Part shown: positions 1 to 9,228 of the stretch, in pieces | Layout of the letters: each line of letters begins with the position of its first letter | Position numbering within the stretch: the first letter of the stretch is position 1 | From: Microdochium bolleyi | Taxonomy: Eukaryota; Ascomycota; Sordariomycetes; Xylariales; Microdochiaceae | DNA: 17,351 bases | Direction of reading: 5' to 3' | Assembly: GCA_001566295.1 (NCBI GenBank) | Contig: KQ964323.1 | Coordinates: forward strand, 1-17,351 | Program-made: the position numbers and the translations under genes | Notes under the pieces: generated by a model | Database searches by the model: none | What the model was told of the DNA's origin: nothing | The model's input: the letters and a program-made list of their open reading frames with translations, nothing else

Positions 1-1520
1 TCGGTGGGATGTGGGGATGTGCCCTCGAAGCTGGCATAAGGGGTATGCGAGAGTAGACCAAGCTCCGTGATGAACTCCCCGTCGACTTCGCTCTTCATGA
101 TATCTGCAATATCTGGCGCGCAAGCCAACATGTTCACACGACCATGATACCCAAAGCCTTCATTGTGTACTCCACGCTCGTTGTACACGGAGATCTGCAA
201 AATCTGGAGGCTGTTAGGTCTTGATCTCCCCTAGAGGTAGCAGACGTCACACGTCTCACATTTCTAAGCGTGTGGTCTCGCAGATATTCATTCAGCAAGG
301 TGACCAGTGGCGCGAAGTCGCTGAGCCTCTTCACGTGCCAGACCATGTGGACGCGGCATTCATAGTTGACAGTGATCTTCTTCAGGTATGGTAGGACCGC
401 CACGATGCCGAAGTCCGTCGTCAACATGAGTACTGACTTGGCCGCCTTCAGGGAATGCGACCTCCCATGAGGGCCGCTGAAGAATGCGAGAAAGGTTCTC
501 TCCCCCGACTGGAGAAGTCGCAGTGTTAGTCCGCTTCGGCACTGAACACAAAGTTCTAGTTCATCCTGCCTCCTCAGAGACCACGAAGTGATCGTGAATG
601 GATGACTTTGCACCCACGACCAGAAGCCGATCGTGGAAGATATCATGCTTAGGCTGATATATTGTCCGGCATCGATCTTCACTGGACGTGGCAAGCACAG
701 CACTATTCTGACTATACTCCCATCACTCGTGACATGTGCTCTTGGGAAAGGTTTGCCCCAGCATACATTCCTGCGCAAGAACAGACAGACCTGCACCGCA
801 TGGACCAGGCAGATCACTCCAGCTGCGGTGTATAGTAGCCACTGGTGCACATGAGTGATCGTGCTTATATGCTGCCATGTGGAAAATGCCATCGTTATCG
901 CCAGGGCTTTGTGACTTTTATCTGCAAGCTCATGTAATCGCCTCCTGAGCGGTGTCATGCCAAGAAGCACCATGACTGCTGCCGAGATAGACGCCTGACA
1001 CGTCAGCAAAAGGACCCGCCGCTTTGAGACTCAGAGCACTCACCATCATCACGTACAGCCCAGGCACCGCTTCGAGGTCAACCAAGAGACAGACATGGAG
1101 AGTCAGTAGCGCGAAGGTCATCACCCCTGCCGACTTATGTACCTCTTGTATTGTTCCCAGTGGCTGGCCTAAAGCGTCAGCCAGAAAGTCTAGGTGAATG
1201 GACAAGAAAAGGGGTGTTATATTGATAGCCGCTAACGAGCCAGCTCGCGATGCTAGCTCTGCACGCGACACTGAGGGCATGAGCAGGCATAACAGATTGG
1301 CTACGAGATAAATAGTCCGGCTGAAAATGAGATCGATGGTCCAGGGTCCCAACCATCGATGGCGATGAATGACAAAGGTGTAGCTGAACAACCGGAGGAA
1401 TAGTAGAAAGATTATCCGACACCAGGTGTAGGCGACTGACAGTATCTGCCGCACTACGAACAATATAAGAAGAATGCCGCATAGCGTCAAAGCATAGATA
1501 TATTGTCCGGATAGTTCCAT
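1..1520 (-). CDS. Ferric reductase-like transmembrane protein (FRE family), 3' end beyond the window
   Basis: A membrane oxidoreductase of the ferric reductase/NADPH oxidase superfamily, expected to pass electrons from NAD(P)H through FAD and two hemes to metal ions or oxygen. The model has three exons: 1520-1044, 994-260 and 203 to beyond position 1. Intron 995-1043 (GTGAGT, branch CTGAC, CAG) and intron 204-259 (GTGAGA, branch CTAAC, CAG) are both phase 0. Several hydrophobic segments fill residues 6-225. The four heme-ligand histidines sit in two pairs 14 apart, H128/H142 (HKS...LH) and H187/H201 (SHK...WQH), as in the family. FAD motif HPFTI is at 290-294, followed by GPHG at 333-336. The NAD(P)H region (about 346-365, then a CAPD motif in exon 3) is recognisable, but its usual glycine-rich turn reads TTDFGI. 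There is no long extracellular N-terminal domain. The start at 1520 is the first ATG before a hydrophobic stretch. The substrate cannot be told. Confidence 0.87.
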
Positions 1521-1593
1521 GCTGGGCTTCGTCCACCACCATTAGGACCTCGCGGTGAGTCCTTCACCCGAGGATGCCGTTTGGGGCAGGCTA

Positions 1594-1603
1594 CATATAT
1601 ATG
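1594..1603 (-). promoter_or_regulatory. Possible TATA element of the ferric reductase gene
   Basis: The palindrome CATATATATG lies 74-83 nt upstream of the ATG at 1520, a reasonable distance for a fungal core promoter. It is the only TATA-like string in the 186-nt gap between the ferric reductase and pseudokinase genes. Position is the only support. Confidence 0.3.
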
Positions 1604-1706
1604 ACTCCTTCAGTGGGCTTTGTGCCATAAACAGCTCTACAGCCCCACAATGCTCAAGACTCCATTTCTGGAGATGGCGCCAGCTATCACTTGGGTTCAG
1701 GTGCGC

Positions 1707-2839
1707 TCAGCTGTCAAGGCGATACTCCCGCGGATGCGCTTGTGTCAGACTAATCGTGATCAAGACTAGCAAACAGCCACAATCCCACGATGCATCTTTC
1801 CGTCCGAAGTTCTTCAGAAAGGCGTGCTAGACCAGCTGTCAGTACTGCTGCATGGAAGTGGGATGTGAGACTTAATACCTGCTGTAACTCGGATGCAGAT
1901 TGTGCCGATGTCGTCGTGGCGACAAATGATACGGCATCTGCATTGGGAAGCCATTCCTTGTTATGAACGCCCTCTGTGTCTTCGTCCTTATTAACCAAGC
2001 CTTGTGTGATCGTATTGATTCGGGCTGCCGCCCAGTGCCTCCGACCAGGCCGCACAGGCTGGCACACCTCGCAACAAGCTGATACCGCCGATTAGAGCCA
2101 GGTTGTTCTCAGGTGGACTGAACTTTCTTACCTATCTTGACCTCGCCATGTTGATTGAGCAGAATGAACTCCCAGTCCAGTCTAGGATGTTCTAGCCCTT
2201 CACCTTCTAGGTAGACCAAACCGTCCGTGATCTGTTTCTTAACAACTGCACCTATTATGTGGGGAGAATGATACTTACTTGTCCAATGATCGCGGCGCCT
2301 TCATGAGGACTAGGGTACCGAGTACACGAAACAATATGCAGCAAATTCAGCTGCATTGCTTCAAAAACAACGTAGACATCTTCCCTGGTCGAGAAGGCCT
2401 CAAGCGCCGAAATGAAGCTTCTATGCCGAAGTTTTTGGATGTCGTGGAGACTCCTCTCGGCTGCACTTCCTCGAAAAGCTCTGACGTTCACGAACTTTCC
2501 GGGAGACGAGAGTTCCATTGCGAGAAACGTCTCAGGGCCAAGATCGAGCCATGTAAGGATTCTGATGTACTTCTGCCAAGGATCTCCGAGTTGAGCCCCT
2601 ATAATGTCGACGTGTGAAGCCTGGCTTCTGGTCGATGACGCGATAGTCTTAGCGGGTTGATAGGTAACACCCCTTGTTTCAGTGTGATAGTCAGAATCTT
2701 TTTTTCTCTTGGTTTGGTGCTCATTGGGTGCTGTCGTAGCCAGCACAGCTTGGGGCTGCCTTCTTTTGAGAGCTCCTGGGTAAGCGCTGTTTCGCTCATT
2801 GATGTAGATCTGTGTGACCCTTGCGTCCCTCTTGTCCAT
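1707..2839 (-). CDS. Fungal STE20/PAK-like pseudokinase, 326 aa
   Basis: A kinase-fold protein, probably without catalytic activity. Four exons fit: 2839-2279, 2231-2132, 2078-1879 and 1826-1707. Introns are 2232-2278 (GTAAGT, phase 0), 2079-2131 (GTAAGA, branch CTAAT, phase 1) and 1827-1878 (GTATTA, branch ACTGAC, phase 0). Residues 1-85 are basic and low complexity. The kinase-like part starts near 95: AMELSSPGKFVNVRAF (the VAIK lysine position reads VNVR), AERSLHDIQKLRH (helix C), VYVVFEAM (hinge, about 155-162), AAIIGQ|ITDGLVYLE (helix E), then EHPRLDWEFILLN where HRDxKxxN is expected, and VKIACCEVC in place of DFG. The tail WLPNADAVSFVATTTSAQSASELQQ|HAFL is the usual end of this fungal family. 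It is divergent from the DUF3723 gene with 182 nt between starts. The family assignment is from remembered patterns. The start could lie further upstream if a 5' exon exists. Confidence 0.78.
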
Positions 2840-3021
2840 TTCTCAAGCTCGTGCCGAAATCTGGCGGAGAACCATACGCGCGTCCATCTTTTTATGTATG
2901 ATGGTTGCCGATAGGGTCGTGAGCCACGAAGGGAACAGGAGCCCATTTTGGAGCCTCCGGGATAGTCAAGTTCGGAGACCACCGCACACCTTCTTCGCAA
3001 CGAGACTCAGCAGCCCTTACA
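2840..3021. promoter_or_regulatory. Shared divergent intergenic region between pseudokinase and DUF3723 genes
   Basis: These 182 nt separate the two start codons and must hold both promoters if the starts are right. No clear TATA or CAAT element is seen. The DUF3723 frame stays open back to a TGA at 2920-2922 without an ATG, so part of this stretch may be a relic of the missing DUF3723 N-terminus. Confidence 0.35.
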
Positions 3022-4766
3022 ATGAGCAAACGAAACCAAGCCTCAACGAGTGACGTGGAGCTCTATTGTGCCATTCGAGAGTGCGAAGTCCTGGGACAGC
3101 ACGAGAGGCAAACACAGCTGTTTCAACAACTTTCTTCACGACACGCGTTGCGATGTGTGCGTACGTTACTATATAGCAAGGATCTTGCAGCAGCTCTTGA
3201 TAAGCCCTTAACGGTGCCAGCACTCCGAGACGGTTGGAGCCTCAGTCAATGGCACAAATATGCCAGATATAGCGAGGTGTGTGGCCTGACCAATTCTTCT
3301 ATGACTCTCAAGAGACTAAAGCTGCTGGATGAAAGAGAGTTATATGTTATCTAGAGCGCGTTGTAGAAGACTGGAGGACCATCATTCCTTCTGAAGGGCT
3401 TTTCTCCCTGCTAGATGCAGAGACCGTCAAGGCCATCGAAGGGCGGTGCCCGAGGGTATCCACGGAGGATGCCGAGATGATCGACTCCGCCATGCGCACA
3501 GGTGCAGTCTTCATGAACTTTGGTGACGAACAGAAAGCAGCCATAAGAGAAAACTTGTGGTCGATAGAACACACAATTCCTTCGTTATTCACCCTCCTCA
3601 ATGACCTGAAACTTCTGGACTCTTGCGCTCAGAGCATAAGTCACCTTATGCCACTTCCAAGAAGGATATCTAGACCAACGGATCGGGTGGTCTCAGCCGC
3701 TCCGACCAGCATGGATTGCATTATCAAGCACTGCTACCTAGGCAATCCATCTACGGGGTCAGCCATAATAGAAGTAGCTGACGGCGAATATCGAGCGGTG
3801 GATGTCTCTGGAGAGGCCTGCTTTGACATTGCACGGAGACAATTGTGGCTCTATGCTTTACGGAACTTCAGGGAGCTAGCAAAAGCTCGAAATGGTGGCG
3901 CCAGGAGACTACTTGCCAAGATCGAGCCGATCAGAGCGCAACCGGATGCGTTGCGAAAGTTTGCGGACTTTGCAAACCGACTTGGGTTCGAATCGGCTGA
4001 AATTATCAATCTGAGAGCTCAGCAAAGCGCTTTAAATACAGAGAGCGATCCGCAGTGGCATGGCAGGAATGCAGTACCTGCCAAACGCAGCGGATTGCCG
4101 TATAAAGACACCTTCGATCGAGACAGACAGGACTTATTCCTTCCGAATCTCCATGGTGACTGTAGTCCCACCACAGCCACTTCATTCTTCGTGTTGCAGT
4201 CTTTTTACACGGCTTTTTTTAGCACTGGGACTGAGCTCAATAGGATCCTAGTCTGGATGGAGACGCAGTTCCATGTGCCGCCACCTACCATGAGCGACAG
4301 CGAGAGTACTCAGAGCGAGACCTTAAGTGACTCGATATCGCGCCACGGAAGTGGAATGAAGAGGGGGGGTGAGCAGTCCAGCCATCAAGCGTTAAAGCGG
4401 CAAGCTCGATTATGGACGGATCCCGCCGGAATGGACGACCTTTGTCAATCTCCGGCGCGCGCTGGTATTCATTTCCGCATATTCCGGCAGGGACGCATGG
4501 AGATTGTTCATACGGAGGAGATTACCCTTCCAGATGTATCTCGGGCGCAGGCAATCGCAAAGGAGTTTCAGAATCAAGGGTTTGCACTATTCTCAGCTGA
4601 TCTGACGCCAATGACGCCGGCAAAAGCGATTGAGAGCGCTTTAGCAACTGATATTCGCACGGTTGTTCTGCTTACACAGAATCACGTTGTGGTTGACAAG
4701 GCACTTATTCTTGCAGTGAAGGAACTCAGGAATGGTGGAGGTGAGACCGTGGCCGGCCACTATTAG
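3022..4766 (+). CDS. DUF3723 family protein, N-terminally short, 561 aa
   Basis: A member of the fungal DUF3723 family, of unknown biochemical function and frequent in Starship transposon cargo. Two exons fit: 3022-3276 and 3336-4766. The proposed 59-nt intron 3277-3335 (GTGTGT..AAAG, phase 0) has weak borders. It removes a frameshift and restores the spacing LSQWHK..SE|RVICYLERVVEDW that I recall for the family (LHK...YL..I...W). Family landmarks in order: FSLLDAETVKAIEGRCPRVS (about 108-127), TIPSLFTLLNDLKLLDSCA (about 167-183), EYRAVDVSGEACFDIARRQL (about 236-255), FADFANRLGFES (about 294-305), LPYKDTFDRDRQDLFLPNLH, and a C-terminal part with FALFSADLTPMTPAKAIESA and TVVLLTQ. Typical members are longer and carry an HGRHR-type segment near the N-terminus, which is absent here, so the gene is truncated or misses upstream exons. 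A GTGAGA string at 4740 could be a further donor, but no downstream exon is convincing. Confidence 0.83.
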
Positions 4767-4901
4767 GCCCACGGGCCGTCTGGTCCAAGCACCACGGTTC
4801 GTCCTGCGGGGTAGTGTACTCAACCCCGCTTGCGGACTCGGGATATTTAACATCAGCGTAGACCTGTAAATCTGAGTATTGCCACATCTTTCCGCACAAT
4901 C

Positions 4902-5487
4902 ATGACGGCCATAAGACAATCCGCACGTAAGGCATTCCAAACCCTGCAGTCTCACCTCGCCGAGCAGCACCCGGCGAACTATGGAGACCTCAAGAAGGCA
5001 ATCGACAAAATGCTCAAGCAGCATCTATGGCAAGAGGACTCTCCTCATGCCATTCTGATCAGCCCGCTGAAGTTCGCCATCTTGGCTGCGAAGATTTTAT
5101 CCATCTCGACCAAGTTAAGCATGAGGATGAGGATATCCTCGACTGTGTCAAACATGAGGATGAGACACTGGAGAAATACATCGGAGATTTGTGATGGGAG
5201 CTTTGATCCTCATTCATCGCCAGTCAGTCAAAATCCCTCAACATCCCTTAATGAAGTACGACGTCGAGCTAACACGTCGAAGAGTTGGCTCACGAGAGAC
5301 AGCATGGAGGGAATTCCAAGATGAACACGCCATTGCGCATGCAACTGGCGATAGTCTCTACAAATCATGGGAGGAGGGTGCTCTTGAAGAGGAGGACCCA
5401 AAAGTCAGAGCCAAATGGGAGCTCAAGCTGAAGATTCTGAAAGCTGTATTGGACGGTCTAGCACGGCCAGTTCAGCAAACAGCGTGA
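4902..5487 (+). pseudogene. Unrecognised helical protein gene with two apparent frameshifts
   Basis: I do not recognise this product. Three frames in succession look coding. Frame one is open from the ATG at 4902 and contains KAIDKMLKQHLWQED and ISPLKFAILAAK. Near 5094-5098 (a TTTT run) the sense moves to a second frame with FIHLDQVKHEDEDILDCV and a repeated KHEDE, ending in TGA at 5192-5194. Between about 5164 and 5190 it moves to a third frame, which reads RRFVMGALILIHRQSVKI, a charged helical region (SWEEGALEEEDPKVRAKW), and stops at 5485-5487. Both shifts are what a single-base deletion would cause, and no GT..AG pair of normal intron size with fitting phase was found. It lies 135 nt downstream of the DUF3723 stop on the same strand, so it may be a partner gene of that locus. 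Sequencing errors or unusual introns are the alternatives. Confidence 0.42.
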
Positions 5488-6898
5488 GGCTCTTTACGCA
5501 CGGAACATCGCATGCCAGGCCGCGGCGTTGCATCCCCAGCACTGTTCTTTGGGGCCTTTGGTGGCTTTCGCGGCGGCGGTCCTGGGCTTCGGGCTGCCGA
5601 TGATGATGGGCTCGTGTGAGATCAGGGCGTTTGTGGCGGGGGCGTCATTTGCTAGTGGTGCCGCCCATGGGGATATGGTGTCAGCGACCACGACCATTCC
5701 GGGCTGAACGTTGCAATGACGGCCGCGAGCGGCACCGAGCTGCGTGTGTGAGCCGTGGTCAGATTTATAAACCAACCGAAGGTATCCGGAAGCAGTCGTC
5801 TCGCTGTTGTAGCTCTGGCAATCACTTCTGACCGACCTGTGTGAATGTCTCCATGCTAGAGAATGATCCCTTGGCCATCACTCAGCACAAGAGGTGTGTA
5901 GCACGCGTGTCCGGACATCCTAAGTAATGGCAATCAGAGCATCAATCCCTTCCTGTGCGTGCATACCAACTGTTGTTCCCCATGGCACGGAGATTGCTGG
6001 GTGGCGAGCCCCATCCTGCACTTCGACCCTTTGTCTGCTACTCCTGCAAGGTACTTGGACAGAAAGGCCATCAGCAGCTCTCGGTTCGCCGAGGTCTAAA
6101 GGCACCGTGTCGGGCACTCTGATCATGTTCCATGCGGCACGAACTGGCTCTTAGTGTCACGACTCGTAGTGGCGATCCGAAGCCTGGCTTAGATGAGATC
6201 TATCGGGTTTAGTACCAACGCTGTAATGCTGCTCGAGTGGGTGGGTATGCTAAAGTACTCCGTAGAGTGGACACATGTCACGAGCTGGGGCAGAACGATC
6301 GAGTCTAGAAAGGCTATGTGTCTGTGAGCCTGGGTCCCTCGACAAAGTACATCACACGCGATCCGTGGATCGCATGTGGGTGCGAGGATGTGACCCGTAC
6401 CATGCTCCAAGAAATGTTACGCACTGTACGACTGCTTTCGCGACGCGTCACTGCGGCACCCATCGGCTTGCCGGAGGGTCAGCACGGCATAGAGTACCTT
6501 GAATGCTAGACACTCGTGCAGTGCCGCCTTCTCTCAGCAATTCGGAATCTCGCGAATGGGCCACCTCGACCGTTCCTGCGGGGTGAGCCAATCAAAGCAG
6601 CATACAGTGACTAGGGGCAGATCTGATGAAGGAAACGCAGCACAGAGATTGGCTCGGAAGCGCGGGAAGTGGGGAGTGGTCCGTTCGCCAGATTCGCAGT
6701 GTGCCGGGAGAAATCAAAGGAGTGGCGGCGACTCTGGGACAGATGAGGGTGGGTCCCTGACTCATGTCACTAGCTTGCGACCACGGCCTGGATGCTCCCC
6801 GCTGTGCCGGACAAGCATTCACTCATACACAAAGTCACAAGGCTGATCCTGGCACACCGACGCTTTGACCCCTGTCTCGGCTGCCTTCAGCCTGACGC
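5488..6898. other. About 1.4 kb without a supportable gene
   Basis: Short open frames exist on both strands: an Ala/Pro-rich one at 5494-5775 minus, a 63-codon one at 6318-6509 plus, and a 45-codon frame near 6630-6770 plus that reads like protein (RQIRSVPGEIKGVAATLG). None has a consistent start, splice signals or a recognisable domain. The stretch may hold decayed coding relics. I see no RNA gene, terminal inverted repeats or long terminal repeats in it. Confidence 0.4.
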
Positions 6899-6940
6899 AC
6901 GTCAACGCCACGTCCTGTGCAGAAGCAGCGCGTCAGTCGC

Positions 6941-7057
6941 GTAAGCTTGCTCTGTTGGGAGGATACAAAGGGGCTGGCTAGATTCCAGGACTCTTTAAAT
7001 GGTGTGGAAGACCTGGTCGAGACAGTCCCGCCTACTAACATTCTTTCCTCTTGACAG
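6941..7057 (+). other. Probable 5'-leader intron of the small nuclear-protein gene
   Basis: The 3' splice site is unusually strong: a perfect TACTAAC at 7033-7039, a pyrimidine-rich stretch, then TTGACAG ending at 7057. The best donor is GTAAGC at 6941, giving a 117-nt intron. The spliced leader 7058-7147 is CA-rich, as is common just before fungal start codons. The frame of the downstream ATG is also open back to 7058, so an upstream coding exon cannot be excluded. Confidence 0.55.
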
Positions 7058-7147
7058 CTTACCCGACGACAACAATCCTGTGTGCCCAAATCTCTCACCA
7101 CTAAAATTCGCACTTCGCTTCGAATATCAACCAAACACATACGGACG

Positions 7148-7863
7148 ATGGTACGGACAAATCAAAAGGCGAGATGGTCAGGGCGTGACCGGTCGCCGTC
7201 ACCTATCGACAACAAGCCCCCGCCTCGCAGGTCAAGAACGATACAAACAGCCCGTGTGACGAAGTATAAGCAGAAAATTGGGACAACTATCGATGAGAAC
7301 AAGGTATGCTCATCACACGGAAAGCACCATTTGATGCTACTGACCACCTGTTGATCGCAGGAGAGTTCCCACGACGACATACAAACTGCGCCCGAGGCTG
7401 AGGGTCGAGCCGTTGTTGGCCAATTGCCCGAGAAAAGTTGTCATCCTGCAGATTATTCGCTGGCGCTTTACTGACGTGAATGACAGACGAACCTCCCCGC
7501 AAAGCTCGTGGACAGCTCAACCTCCGAAAAGCAGACGGCAGTACCGTGGAAACAGGCTCCAACGAGCTCGGAGCCACGATGCCAGGCAGCAACAAAGAGG
7601 ACGCGATCAAGTCTCTCGACAACGACAGCAACGGGACTAAGACGCAACCCATCGATGTGGACGCAATCGGGTCTCTCGACAACAGCAACATGGCTAAGAA
7701 GCGCGCCATCGTCGATCAGAGCGACGAGGTTGACAGCGACGTCAAGTGGGTGGAAACAATACCTGTGACCAACGACCCCAGCGACGGCAACAAGCGGGCT
7801 CCCAAAAGACAGTGCGCTGGCCTTCCAGCACGGCTACCTAGAGATGCAACGTCGCGCACGTAG
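7148..7863 (+). CDS. Small basic, probably nuclear protein with histone H3 tail-like N-terminus, 202 aa
   Basis: I do not recognise a named family. Three exons fit: 7148-7303, 7361-7436 and 7487-7863. Intron 7304-7360 (GTATGC, branch CTACTGACC, CGCAG, phase 0) is strong. Intron 7437-7486 (GTTGTC, branch TACTGAC, GACAG, phase 1) has a weak donor but correct phase. The ATG at 7480 lies inside the second intron. Residues 1-11 (MVRTNQKARWS) and 30-36 (RTIQTAR) both resemble the start of histone H3, whose first residues are MARTKQTARKS. The first 52 residues are basic with an SPSP site. Exon 3 carries two imperfect repeats, DAIKSLDN (116-123) and DAIGSLDN (136-143), a PIDVD string that could be a SUMO-interacting motif, an acidic patch, and a basic NKRAPKRQ near 179-186 that could be a nuclear localisation signal. 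There is no histone fold, membrane segment or enzyme motif. Nuclear location and chromatin role are inference. Confidence 0.6.
7600..7683 (+). repeat. Two imperfect in-frame repeats (DAIxSLDN) in the H3-tail-like protein gene
   Basis: The units start at 7600 and 7660, a 60-nt spacing. The shared cores GACGC(G/A)ATC and GTCTCTCGACAAC are nearly identical in DNA, and each is followed by S/N-rich residues and a lysine. This points to a recent internal duplication in a disordered region. Confidence 0.6.
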
Positions 7864-9228
7864 AGTCGCGTCTTGCTCGTGCCTCGGCACATGTGGTCGC
7901 ATTCAGTATCCATCCACCATGCCAGCCGATTCAGCGTTCCAGCTCAATCTGGGGCAACTTGGTATGTGTGGCAGATCTCGAATGGCCTAGCCAGATTGAA
8001 AGATTTTCTGCGTTGGACGTCCAATGGCTTGGGCTAGCTATAAAGTATGAATTGTGTGAATCTACTCCCGTTCAGTCTGGAGGATGTTTTGTGTCTCAAA
8101 TCATGATGAACCGTATCCAAGCTGTCGATATCCTCTTTCTCGCGTTGGCAAGCGCTCCACGATAGTCCACGTGTCGTTCATACATCTGTTGCTCTCGCGG
8201 TTGAGTAGGAGGTGCACACGGAGATGGGCGTGATCCCTTCGTTGGCGTTCTGTCTAGTTTCGCGAGGATCAGTCCAGGTGCTGCCAATGCAGTAGCTACT
8301 CACCGATGGAGAACCGCTGATGGTGTGAGGTTGTTGTCTCGCAATTGTGTACCAATTAGCCCTGGCTGGTGGCCGCATTGTGCTTCTGAAAGAATGGCAG
8401 GGTCTTGTCCGCCGCGCAACGGTAGCTGAAGGTCACGAAGTCAAGGTCGAGTAGCATCATCCCGGGCACCTGGTTTCAAGTAGTCTGGCGCTGCGTTCAT
8501 CTTTGTCTGCGTGTATCGGTTTCAAGCTCGCGAAAGCCCTGTCGGACGTCAGCGTGCTTATTTCGTCACTCCGGGGCACAACAGAGGATAGAGCAGCTGC
8601 CGGCTGACGTGTTGAAGCCTGAGGTTCGGGCTCGTCTATCGTGCTTGACCAATTTAAGGACTACAAGGTCAAGCTCGCATGCATACACTCGGCTATTTCA
8701 GCAAAGTAAAATGCAGAGCACATCTATTGCTTCAGCTCTTCGGAGCGTGCTTCATTCTTTTACAAAATCCGCCCGTCCTGCTCTCGCAGTCGTCCTGACT
8801 TGTTCGCGATTGTTTTCCCTGGTGAGCCGAATGTACTGCCTCGGACACTGCGTCGTTCTGCTTGTCTGTGATGCTCGCTTGTGCGGTTCCATTCGTCGCA
8901 AATGAAAGTCTCCCGCAGGCTAACTTTTGGTCAGCTTGGTCGTCAAAAGTCCAATTTTCGACATACCGTCGAGCATCCATTCCGCAATAGTACACGGTCC
9001 ATACTTAGATCGCATAAAGCTAATCATGTTGTCCTTGTTGGCTTCTTCGTCTGTGCAATGCTAGATTAGCAAGGGATCGACCGAGCTACACCGCGCTGAC
9101 GTCTCACCTTCCGTGGAATGGTGTTGCTTGCTATAATCGAAGGCCACTGCACGAAGCAGCGAGGACGAGTTTTGTGATGAGTGAACGAGATATTGTATGA
9201 ACTCCTCCTGTGGAATGTGACAAGGTCG
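7864..9228. other. About 1.4 kb without a supportable gene
   Basis: Open frames here (for example 8609-8905 plus and 8732-8995 minus) overlap each other and lack domains, splice signals or a sensible start. The left part is the 3' flank of the small nuclear-protein gene and the right part the 3' flank of the gene at 9229-10314, the two being convergent. No RNA gene or repeat was seen. Confidence 0.4.

Noticed and set aside
3985..3994. GGTTCGAATC, a tRNA B-box look-alike
   Set aside because: It lies inside the conserved FANRLGFES part of the DUF3723 coding exon, and no A box or acceptor stem pairs with it.
5494..5775. Ala/Pro-rich minus-strand frame
   Set aside because: Biased composition typical of an antisense frame in GC-rich DNA, with no motif or splice support.
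6318..6509. 63-codon plus-strand frame (YITRDPWIACGCEDVTRTML...)
   Set aside because: Reads plausibly like protein but has no ATG start, no partner exon and no recognised family. Mentioned only as a possible relic.
7480..7863. Independent short gene starting at 7480
   Set aside because: The ATG lies between the TACTGAC branch point and the CAG acceptor. The three-exon model from 7148 is in phase throughout.
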